A stretch of DNA of 64,000 nt from Ricordea florida. Its lineage: Eukaryota > Cnidaria > Anthozoa > Corallimorpharia > Ricordeidae. Position 1 is the stretch's first letter; the number at the start of each line of letters is the position of its first letter. Where the stretch lies: contig OX453273.1 in assembly GCA_949710005.1 (NCBI GenBank), forward strand, positions 32,698,250-32,762,249, given 5' to 3'. A program made the position numbers and the translations under genes. Below, piece after piece: positions 54,701 through 64,000 of this stretch. Under the pieces are notes generated by a model. That model was not told the DNA's origin. It made no database searches and saw only the letters and a list, made by a program, of their open reading frames with translations.

Positions 54701-57700
54701 ACAACAATGACTGGAAATAACTGAATTACAACCTTTACTGGCCATTTAATTAAATAACTTTTTTCTTTGCTTTGTAGAGAGATGCAAGCAATGAAAACAA
54801 AGTCTTTGTGGGCGGTCTTGCCAGTAATGTAACTGATGATGACTTGCGAAAGTTCTTTTCTTCATTTGGCAAGGTAAAGTGTGCCAAAGTTTGCATTTTT
54901 GGTGGATAATGCTGTCTAAAGAGCTGTATGTGATATAGAGTAGAATTGGAATGGGTTACCTGAATCATTTGGTTGTATAGCAGTAATTCTACATGTAATA
55001 ATAATGGCAATAATAGTAATAACAAATAATAATAATAATCAGTCTTAATTTCCTCAAAAATTTCAAAGATCTCTTTTGAGAAAACAGCAATGCATAGTTA
55101 ATCAAGGGAACACTTTTTAGTTTGGAGAATAATTATTGCCTAAGCTACATGTATGTAGTATCCTTGAGTTGATCTTGCTCTTAATTCCTGTCATTTGTTT
55201 GCATGGCACTGTAGCAATACAGTGGCAAGAAATTGCCATTTGATCACTTCATGGAGTGAAAGTGTTAAACAAAATTGAATAGGCCTCTGTTGGGAAAACA
55301 CTCTGTCTTAATAAATGGCGGAAGACAGTTAATGCCTCTCTTACATGAAAGGATTGTTGATTTATTTTAAGGTGGTTCATGTAAAGCTAATGTATGATAA
55401 AGAGAGTCAAAGAATGAGGGGTAAGTTTTACAAAGCTCTTATAACCTATGCATAGAAGTTTATAATCTTGTAACATCGAATGAATTGTGCAAGAAATTGC
55501 ACAACTTGAGAATCTTAGAAGGACGATAAGGATCCTTGAGAGGTTATCGTTGCTGTTTTAGGATTTGATTGAGGAAGATGTGACCGTTGGTTTCAAATGG
55601 GACTATTTCTTTGTATAGGTAATGTGGCAACCTGTGACATGCTCTTGGTAGTTTTCAAAACACAAGGCCCTTTTCTGCACTCACTTAACTATCTTTAAGA
55701 ACACAGAACAATCACCTGAATCCCACTGTGGCCTCATCAAACATACTTTTGGTGGAAATTTGGGGACAGTTGTTGTGTTGGTGTGTTGTTGTTGTAATCT
55801 GTTCTCCAAGAAGATTGATGCAAATGATTTCTGGTACTAGCCATTTCTAACTTATTTCTTTTGGGAAAGGATATGGTGGCCATTACATAGAGGATATTAC
55901 AGGGTGGCATGAAGATATGAATTTAATTTGTGAGTGGTGAAAACAATACTTTGAGTGAGCGCAGCGAGCAAAATGTTGTTTTTAACACGAGAAAATAAAA
56001 TTTGTATCTTCAAGCCACCGTGTAATGTTCTTTTTATTATATGGACAAGATACCAGGGGCAAAATTTTGTTAGGACTTGCACGTACATCCAGGACATTTG
56101 GTACATAACTTTTTCATATCTTCACTGTGTGAAAATATGAAAAATGAGAGTTTTAGTTTCTGGTGACCAACGTTTTATCCATATAATAAAAAGTTGTATG
56201 TTGTGTTGGTGTGTGCACTTTTAACTCTGTACATCAGAAGTTTACTGAAGTTAAAGATCTCACTTTGTTCTAGGATTTGCGTGTAACAGATTTATACTAT
56301 AGCATTGCGTTACATACTTTAATGTACTTTTCAGAACTCTAAATTAAACTTAAGGAAAACTGAATAAGTGATAATTACTTCATTAATTTATGGTTATTTT
56401 GAAAAAAATGCGTTACATATTTTGCATTAAATTTTGCACAGCTTGTAATTGTCTCCTTTTTCATTTAGACCTTAGAATTTTCATGTAGTTCCTTTGGCAA
56501 GATTTACATTTTATATTGTAGAGGCTTTCAATGACTGGGAAGCATGCAGTTCCCCAAAATAGATTACCAGTTCAATGCAATACATCCAGTCCTAAGCACC
56601 ATTAATCACTGTAAGGCTGTTGTTTATTGTGATTGTGTTGTCTGAGGTTAATGTTTGTAGGTAGGGCAGTGCAGATACTGCTGCCTCATCATTTGGCTAA
56701 TTCTGGTGTATGTTTGCATCTGTTTTCTCTGGGCTGATGTTGTTTATTGTTAACCTTACATTGTACCTGTATGTGTTGGTAGAGGGGGACATACAAGCTG
56801 TAACTGTTGAGCATGTATGCACATACTGGAGGACGTGCCCCATATGTTTAACCATGAGCATGGCTATCTGTCTACGTATATTTATTATTACGTAACTTAA
56901 GATTGCAGGGTGATCAGCTGCTTATTGTATGATGCTATTAACTGGAACTACTACAGGGCTGTCACTAAGGGCCGGGGTATGGGGGCCGGGGATTTCCATG
57001 GTTACTTTGATACGAAACCTCAACATTAGTCACACCAGGGAATGTTTGTCCCCCAGCTACTTTTTTCATTTTCTGGCCTACTTAAAAAATTAGTGACAGC
57101 CCTGCTACTAACTAAATGACAGTTGTAAGGGGAAAAGGAAAATTTTGCTGGATGGATAGTTTTTATGGTACCTTGCAAGTCCGCTATTATATACATTGCC
57201 TACATTTGTAGGTAAGATTTCTGGTACTGTTTGGTTTATACTAGCATTTCTTTTGGTACATTTAAGTTGATGGTTTCTATGCCAACTGTCAACATCTTAA
57301 TACTTGTCGTCCCAGAAATCTTATCGGTGATTGGATGGTGTTTAACACTTTGGATTTAGTGTCTGGCAGTGATTAACCACTTTAAGTCCCAATATTGATT
57401 GGCATTCAATTCCTGCTAGTGATATTATTAGGTAGAATTGAAGATAGGTAATAAGAATATTAGAGAATGGGCATCATATTATGACCTGTGTTGTTATTCT
57501 CACACGCACTCCTTGCCAGTACTGCTTCATGTGTATGGAGTCTGACCACAAAGGAGAGTTTTTGTTTGAAATTGGGGCTTCAAGTGTTATTGTCCAGAGC
57601 AGAATTTGCCAATTTGCATTTGAGTGTGAACTTTTAGTTAATTGGTTGCTGTGTACATGTATTGAAGAATTAACTTGTGCTTTATTTTACGTTACACTAT

Positions 57701-60700
57701 ACTATGGTAGGCTTTGGTTTTGTAACGTTTGATTCCAGTCAAGGAGTTGAGGACGCTTGCAGTATACGTTATCATGAGATCAATGGAAAAACGGTGTAGT
57801 TACAGTTTAAGTTACTATTTTGTTGTGTAGTGGTGTAAATAATGAAATAATATTTACTATGACCCTTTCAGCCCTATTTGCATCACATCCAGTTCATAAC
57901 CCTCCCTGTAGGTGAAGGCTTAAAGACAACTTCTTTTTGCATTTTCAGCATTGTGTATTGCAAGCAACTGTTTATTTTGGCATGTCATGAAATTGCTGTC
58001 AGTTTTGTTTCTGGATGGGTAGTTTGCTTGGAAGAAAAAGAAAGCAAAATGAAATGATACAATCAGTTAATCAGTTATTGTAAACTACTCTAGCAAAATG
58101 ATGCTGCTACCCTACAATGTAAATACAATAGTTTTTTTCTTCAATAGTAACAAGAGTACCACAATTTAAAAGTGGAGTAAAACACCTGTAGTCTTACATT
58201 TAGGTGTTACCATCCTTGATTCAACATAACTTGTTGCACCAAAACCCTGAAATTACAATGAGGACACTCAAGATCTTTACAAATCATTAATTATTAATTC
58301 ATTATTAGTTATGAATGATTTGTAAAGATATGGGTGTCCTGTCCAGTCACAGAATGCAACATTTATAGAGTAATCAATATTCATTTCACCAATAGGGCAT
58401 TTAATCCAAGCTTAAAGTGCAATTGTTAAATTGAATTAAGTATTAAAAAATTTATTGGCAGCATTGTAGGTCATTTGAAAGCTAAATCACCATTTACAGT
58501 AGTGCTATAACCATAGCAGAGAACTAGGGGACAAATTAGAATTCCTGAAAACTGCACATTACCAGAAGTTTAATTTTTTTTTTTTGGGGGGGGGGGGGTG
58601 GGGGGCAAGATGTTTTTTTAAGAATTTAAACATACAAAGAATTGATGTAGTTTGAAGGGCTGGAAGGGATTAAGTAGCTTGATCAGTTCTCTTGGGCTTC
58701 CACATGTTGGCTGTATGGTGTCTTAAGATTTCAGGGGACCTTTTTCAGTAAGGCAGTTACATTATACAATATCACCATGCAGCCTGGGTGATTAAATACT
58801 CACAGGAACAGACTTGGAAAATCACCATGTTGTATATGGAAGTTCTTTGTCTTGTCCCTTTGAGTTTCTTGCTCTCCCTTGATTGACTGTTTAGTACCAA
58901 GTGACTTACTTGATATAAAAGGTCAATTCTAACTTAAAGTAGAAAACAAACCATTACATTGATGTGTGGAAGGCATAGAGGAACTTATGAAGTTCTTTTA
59001 TGTTTGTGTGTTGTTAAATGTTATTGTTGATTCATTGACGTGGAGGACATGGCACTTTATTGACCAATGGTATTTTGTTCTGGGTTTAGATGAGTGTATT
59101 CAGTGTATGATATTGCAATAATTGGCTCACCCATGAATTCAAGCATTAAGTGTACTCACATTCCATTAAGTATTTAATTGTACACATGGATAAAATTCTA
59201 CGGGGTAACTATCCTCTGCTTCAACCACCCCAATTTCTCAATCTTCGATTTCTTATTAAAGTCTTCAGTTCACTGGAAATGAATGAAGTGAAAATAGCAG
59301 TTCTGCTGTTGATAGCAAAAGCTTAACCTCTTGTGGAGTTACAAATTACTAGTAAAAGATGCACAAGTAGGTGTACTCAAGCTTCCTGTTTAAGTGTTGA
59401 ATCTTAATTACAAGAGCAATTGTTTGAAAATGACAGATTTTGATTATAGGCATTGTTTGCTGAAGTGATAAAACAAAAATATTTCATTTTCATTTTTTTT
59501 TTTGGCAAAATATAATTCATGGTAAAATCATGGTGTTGATTTGGGGTTGTGGTATAATGTTCAACACTTCACTTGTCCTGTACTTAGTCAAAAATGCTTT
59601 TAGGATTCTTGGTAGTCATTCCCCTTGGCAAACAAAATCATTCCACTCTTTTAATACTTTCTTGACTGCATGGAAGCTCTTGGACCTCAAAGGATTAGTC
59701 ACTTAAGTTCTTGTACTCTGTGCAGTTATCCGAGACAAGTAAGTTGGCCACTCCACCTTAAAAAACAAAATCTAAATTAATTTGTGCAAGGTTGAGTTCT
59801 GGATTAACAGAATAGGCAAATTCCTGACTTCATGACACTGAGTTTTGTCAAACTTTTTGTGGCATGTAATTAAAATGGAAATGTAGAAATGTACCTTACA
59901 GCAGCTAATATTTTACTAACTGATAGGTAAGGTAACAAACTATTATGGATACAAATTTAAGGGATAATCCAAATTTGGCTGTATTAGGGTGTCCATTATG
60001 CACTTGGTGTAAATTTCTATTCTCAATGTTTTTCTCCTAATTATTCCCAATGGACACACTACCTATTATTATATGCAAGTTTGATAAAATGCTTGTATTT
60101 CAGTAGTAACTTTAAGACCAATTATATTATAGTTTACGTTTGGAATATGATCACCTAACAGGTTCCTTTTTTGTATTTGCTATCCTTTGTGTTCTGAAAA
60201 GTTTAATTATTGATGTTGTACACTTCCAGTGTAAACCTTGCTCAAAGCAAGAATTCAGCAGTTGGAAAACTATTTGCAGAGTTTGAGAATTTGATTTTTG
60301 ACTTCCACACAACTTGCAGAGGTTGCTCACTGTCACCAGTCATGATTTGTGTTTATATACCAGTGTATACTCTACCTACAATAGATAAATGATAAAAGTA
60401 CCTGATTGTGATCAATCTGTACCATCTCTGTTTCTTGTACTGCTTGCCAAAGAACTGGCAATTCACCCAAAGCCTTAGTTTTTGTCATAGAGCTTATAAA
60501 GCAATCAACATTAAATTATATCCAAAAAAATCCTTTTTTGTTGGTATTCAGTATTGTGTTTTTGAAAATTTCCTTTTTATTAATATAATAACAGTGCATT
60601 TTTAAACAGTTTCTTCAGTGCCTTTTATACTGGAAAGAAAAAGGAAATGATTTGTTATCTTGTGCCTTGAAGAGAATCTTGAGCATTCATTGTCATTTGT

Positions 60701-61106
60701 ATCTTTTTGTATAGAAGTAAGAGAATTATTGGCATTTCCTGGACTTTTTATCAAAGGTTTATTTGGTTGCTGGTGGAATAAAATAATGTAGCAAGGTTAA
60801 TGTCAAGAGTAAGAACCATATTCATCATGATTTACTTTATTTACTTATTTACTCTTATAAACTGCTGATCAAAGCTTGTATGTAGACTGTCAATATTTGT
60901 GCTCAGTAATTTTTGTGTCTATAAATGTGGATACAGAGCCCTTTCATGAGATCTGACTGAGGATTTTCAATTCCAGGTGGAAGTCAAGAAAGCAGAGCAG
61001 CGTGATTCGAAACCTGCAGGACCTGGATTAAACATGCCCATGGGTGGACCTCAAATGAACAGTGGATACAGTAGAGGGCAGTATGGATACCCTCAGCCTG
61101 CAGCTG
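51750..61106 (+). CDS. DAZAP1: DAZAP1/Musashi-type RNA-binding protein, two RRMs (3' end outside window)
   Basis: Exons: 51750-51784, 51947-51987, 52359-52440, 53282-53366, 53653-53727, 54778-54873, 55372-55420, 57711-57793, 60977-61106. All phases match and give 225 residues so far. RRM1 (about 13-90) has RNP2 KIFVGGL and RNP1 RGFGFVTF, and ends with DGKKIDPKRAVPRG, matching the LDG..IDPK signature of DAZAP1. RRM2 (about 114-190) has KVFVGGL and RGFGFVTF and ends TVEVKKAEQRDSK, close to VEVKRAEPRDSK of DAZAP1. The Gly/Pro/Tyr-rich tail starts in exon 9 (MNSGYSRGQYGYPQ). Such hnRNP-like proteins bind mRNA and act in splicing, export and translation. Musashi is the alternative; the second RRM favours DAZAP1. 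The donor of exon 8 (GTGTAG) is weak. A Helitron interrupts the gene after exon 9. Confidence 0.88.
53049..53189. repeat. Perfect 32-base inverted repeat in DAZAP1-like intron 3
   Basis: ATTTCCGCACAGGTCCCTAC at 53049 and GTAGGGACCTGTGCGGAAAT ending at 53189 are the outer parts of two 32-base perfectly complementary arms (53049-53080, 53158-53189). The 77-base spacer is partly self-complementary. Probably a young MITE; a transcript would form a strong hairpin. Confidence 0.7.
54199..54621. mobile_element. 423-bp hAT-like MITE with 5-bp target duplication and AAGTCCTTGA repeats
   Basis: Ends CAGGGTTCGCACA and TGTATGAACCCTG are imperfect inverted repeats flanked by AACAT (54194-54198 and 54622-54626). 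Near both ends CTTGAAAAGTCCTTGA is repeated about ten times in total, as expected of clustered transposase sites. It lies in intron 5 of the DAZAP1-like gene. Confidence 0.68.
55870..56150. mobile_element. Hairpin MITE with GGTGGC(A)TGAAGATATGAAT arms
   Basis: ATTACAGGGTGGCATGAAGA with ATGAATTTAATTT is inverted against AAATAAAATTTGTATC, TTCAAGCCACCGTGTAAT. The loop carries GAGTGAGCGCAGCGAGC. The outer end repeats near TTTCATATCTTCACTGTG. Intron 7 of the DAZAP1-like gene. Confidence 0.6.
56954..57104. mobile_element. 151-bp hAT-like MITE
   Basis: CAGGGCTGTCACTAA and TTAGTGACAGCCCTG are perfect 15-base terminal inverted repeats, flanked by CTACTA at 56948-56953 and 57105-57110. No ORF. Confidence 0.75.
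57794..60976. other. Intron 8 of the DAZAP1-like gene
   Basis: A 3.2-kb AT-rich intron with a poly-G run at about 58588-58609 and an inverted pair near 58270-58330 (CTTTACAAATCATTAATTA / ATGATTTGTAAAGA). I see no exon or clear transposon. Confidence 0.5.
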
Positions 61107-61781
61107 GTATGTAAATATTAATTTATTATTAATAATAACAGTTTATTGGTAACATCTCTACTTGGTAGCTCTACCTTTACCAGTTAATTGCCCCTGCAGG
61201 GTTCCGGCCCAGAGGCCGGAACCCGAGGAGGCACCCTAATGTTCCCCGCGTAAATAAGAAGTATCGTATGGTCGTAGTGTTAGTATGCGAAAATTTTCTC
61301 GATTTGACGAAAATAGGCGCGCACGGTGGTCCCAGTTAATTTTCAGCATGTGCGCCTGGCCCAGCAACCGCGCAAACTGGGTTTGGCAAGTTTGGCAACG
61401 AGTCGTCACGATTTCATTCCAAGCTTTCTTATTTCATTCCAAGCTATAAGATGAGTATTTTTATCATTGAGTATCACATCATTAACAAAAAGCTATTCAG
61501 CAGTACTAGAATTCTTTAGTTTTAAAGAACTTGATTTGTCAGGCACAAATCAGCAACGTCGATCGACAGAACTTTGAACTTGATTTGTCAGACACAAATC
61601 AGCAACGTGGATCGACAGACTCGATTCAAACCATATCAGGAATAGCTCAAATATTTCAAAACCCAGTCAAAAACAAGAAAGGTGCTAACGTGAAATAACC
61701 GGGTTTTGTTCTATCTTAAGTTCAAGAACGTCACACTCGAAGCCAAAGCAGTCGTTCGTTGCGTTTCGTAGACGACACTTT

Positions 61782-62838
61782 ATGAACTCGGTTTTCACTG
61801 ACCCGAGCATTTATTCATGTGCAGTTGATGCTTTTTTGGAAGTGTGTACACATTTGTTTATGCCATATTTATCAAATTTGCCAGCTAAAAATGAGTTCAC
61901 AGAGCTGCTTTTCAATACTTGCTCATATTACATCTGTTCGAGAAAAGACAATGCCTTGTTGAAGGAAATTTGCGAACCTGTATGGTCATACATCATTTAC
62001 CACTGTAGTTCATTTGTAGCAAGAGATTTTAGTGCCTGTTTTAGTCAAATATTTGAGCAAAGAACACTTGGTAATATGAATGTAGATGAAGAGTCTTTTT
62101 GTGACTTTAAGAACTTTTCATTCTTTCTGTAACACTTATGCAAAACTTGTGACTTTGAATAGCAAAATTCTTTTGACAGTAGTTACTGAACATGGATTAC
62201 AACACTTGGGTTTAGATAAAAATATGTGGCCCCAGTATGTTACTGATGTGCATACAAACCCAGGACAACTGAATTGTGTCACCTGTAATACTCACACTAC
62301 TCTGCCTGTTTTGAGTAATGTATCAAACTCTAAATTCCTGTTTATTGAATTCCCTCCTGGGTTGATGAAGGACATAAATGTCTTTGAGTTGATTGAAATT
62401 GCTGGAGTTCATTACAAACTAAGAGGTGTTGTGCGTTGTAACAATAACCACTTCACTTGTGCTGTTGAAAGTTATAGTAAATGGACTTATTTTGATGACC
62501 TTTGTTTTAGTGTAAAATTTTCTTCAATGCGACAAGTTTATAAAGAAGGGTGGTTTTTCACAATTTATGAGCTGAGAGAAATGGAAATACAGTATGAACA
62601 AGATGAAATTTTCCACTGCACAGCAGAAACATCTGCAAATTACAATACATGTATGAACATGAAACCTAATGCTAGGCCAAGAGTTGCATGTGAGTCAGGT
62701 GCAAGAGAAATATTGGACAACTCCCTCATGGTAGACCTAGAGAATACTAATGATGCTAAAATCAGTAATACTCTATCATTCTCAGGTGCTAAAGTTGTGC
62801 ACAATCAGAAAAAAAGAAAACGAAAGGAAAAACGTTAA
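61782..62838 (+). pseudogene. Helitron ORF1: ubiquitin-specific-peptidase-like protein, frameshifted
   Basis: The first frame (from ATG 61782) contains SIYSCAVDAFLEVCTHLF, which resembles the Cys box of C19 deubiquitinases. The second frame (to TAA at 62838) contains FLFIEFPPGL, YKLRGVVRC and NNHFTCAVESYSKWTYFDD, resembling the His/Asp box (Y.L.GVV..GHYTA...W..FDD). The two frames must join near 62110-62130, where a one-base shift breaks the reading; the first frame stops at 62130. A Lys/Arg-rich tail ends it. The peptidase would cleave ubiquitin or a related modifier; its use to a transposon is unknown. The match rests on the two boxes and their order, so it is tentative. The frameshift could be decay or a base-call error. 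Confidence 0.55.
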
Positions 62839-63040
62839 TTCTACAAGAAATAGAAAAAGAAAGATTCCACAGAAAGAGGCAAATGCAAACATAACAAAGA
62901 GAAGTAAGAATTCTGATGAATCTGTGCAACCTTCTGAGTTTCAAACAAATGAAGATAACAATTTAACCTTACTATCACCCATTGCCGATCATGTTCATGA
63001 TTAGGATGACAAACCTTTGATGAACGAAATTGATTTTTAA

Positions 63041-64000
63041 AATCCAACAGCATATAATGAGGAACTTCATCAGCAAAAATCGTCCAAGGAAAATATGAGA
63101 AGATTTCATAATGCATTAAAATTTACAATTTATCAGTGCCGTGTCTGTCATGAAGCCTGGCCTTTGAAAACAAAACCAAAGAATTCTGCAAATTACATTT
63201 GCTCTCAATGTGTGCATGACAAAATTGTTCCCAAAAAATTTTCAGCCGATAACTCTATGATACCTTTTCCAGTTCCCAAGGAGTTACAAGGCTTGACACA
63301 ATTTGAAGAAATGCTCATTGCAAGAGCATTTCCTGTTATGCATGTGTACACAAAACCAAGGGGTGGTCAAAAAGCGTATAAAGGCCATGTGCTTACTTTG
63401 CCTCAGGATGTACAACAACATGCAGAAATACTTCCTAGGTGTCCAAAAGATTTGCCTGTGATTATTTTTACTGTTAATGGTAAAGATAACAATTTTTCAT
63501 TGGATTTTGTAGTGAGGCGCAAAAAAGTGAAAAAGGCACTTTATTGGTTAACTGGTAAAAATGCGAATGAGGAACCAAACAATCCTTTGTACAAAAATGT
63601 GAAGATAGATAGGGAAACTCTTGCTAATTTGCCAGAAAATGACATCCTTTCAGATGTTATGAGAGTAGAGGGTGAAGAAAAATCAGATGAAAATGAAGAT
63701 GTGGACATTGACACTGGACCAGTTCATTTTGAAGATGATAAGAAAGTTTATAATGCAGAAACTGAAATGAATAGCTTTGTTCCAACCAACATTGACTCCA
63801 AAAAGGAAAAAGAAATTATTAATGAACAATTTCTTCATGTTCCACAATCATTCAATTGGGATATTGGTGATGAGCCATTGAATGAATTTAGTTGTCAATT
63901 CTTAGCATCAATGGCTTTTCCAACTTTATTTCCAGATGGAAAAGGTGATCCAACCAATAATGCAGTTTTTTCTGATACTTTGACCAATACATCTGAGTCA
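63041..64000 (+). CDS. Helitron ORF2: start of Rep/helicase protein (open at the window edge)
   Basis: The frame is open from the stop at 63038-63040 to the edge; the first ATG is 63095. It begins with a CRVCHEAW ... ICSQC zinc-binding-like pair. Next come LQGLTQFEEMLIARAFPVMH, YKGHVLTLPQDVQQHAEILP and VVRRKKVKKALYWLTGKN ... YKNVKI, the conserved module (DUF6570-like) that precedes the Rep domain in animal Helitrons. ASMAFPTLFPDGKGDPTN is the characteristic segment at the start of the helitron-helicase-like region. The Rep HUH and helicase motifs lie beyond the window. Two in-frame stops (63002 and 63038) separate it from ORF1's tail frame, so ORF2 may be its own gene. Confidence 0.85.

Larger units (their letters stand above)
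61155..64000 (+). mobile_element. 5' part of a Helitron inserted in the DAZAP1-like gene (continues past the edge)
   Basis: Assigned from the coding content: from 63041 a frame shows the N-terminal region of Helitron Rep/helicase proteins, preceded by a peptidase-like ORF. The left boundary is uncertain. A candidate terminus is TCTCTACTTGG at 61155 after an A, resembling the 5' TC/TCTCTACTA end of Helitrons that insert between A and T. A perfect hairpin (GGTTCCGGCC/GGCCGGAACC, about 61200-61223) and direct repeats (ATTTCATTCCAAGCT at about 61430; GATTTGTCAG(G/A)CACAAATC at about 61533 and 61577) fill the leader. Confidence 0.78.

Noticed and set aside
62841..63116. 91-residue minus-strand ORF
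   Set aside because: Shadow of the Helitron coding strand.

Overview
The window is animal nuclear DNA: AT-rich, intron-dense and full of small transposons. The genes use ordinary GT-AG splicing, with exons of 38-420 bases separated by introns of 0.1-6 kb. The repeat content (tRNA-derived SINEs, many hairpin MITEs, a Penelope-like hairpin carrying a hammerhead-ribozyme motif, a Tigger element with a second HIRAN-type gene, and a Helitron) suggests a cnidarian, most likely a coral or sea anemone. That placement is inference; no species-level marker is present.

Four host genes lie in two head-to-head pairs. (1) The first coding exon of a RasGRF-like Ras exchange factor is on the minus strand (1686-1949), and the rest of the gene leaves the window on the left. 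(2) About 640 bp away a plus-strand gene begins at 2586 and ends at 40778. I reconstruct 32 coding exons whose phases chain without a break and give about 1,079 residues. The product is an almost entirely coiled-coil protein with unstructured ends; I cannot name its family. (3) A minus-strand synaptotagmin-like gene (43188-50508, first exon not found) encodes a membrane segment, a cysteine cluster and two C2 domains that lack most calcium-binding aspartates. It converges on gene 2. (4) A plus-strand DAZAP1/Musashi-type RNA-binding protein gene starts at 51750. Both RRMs are complete by 61106, and the C-terminal exons lie beyond the right edge.

Mobile DNA dominates the introns. Intron 30 of the coiled-coil gene carries an apparently intact 3.25-kb Tigger element (33551-36804) with perfect terminal repeats, a 576-residue DDE transposase and a divergent, spliced small HIRAN-like gene. 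The DAZAP1-like gene is interrupted near its 3' end by the 5' part of a Helitron (about 61155 to beyond 64000). This has a frameshifted ubiquitin-peptidase-like ORF followed by the start of a Rep/helicase ORF. Other elements include a MULE-like element with 9-bp target duplications, hAT-like elements with 5-6-bp duplications, a transposon nested inside an older MITE, two SINEs, several MITE families present in two or three copies, and two minisatellites (32-bp CCAAT-containing units at 27 kb; AT-rich units at 21-22 kb).

The most interesting non-gene signal is the inverted repeat at 28821-28990. Its minus strand reads as a complete type I hammerhead ribozyme core with a very short stem III. 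A decayed relative of this kind of hairpin sits inside the nested transposon at 15.75-15.95 kb.
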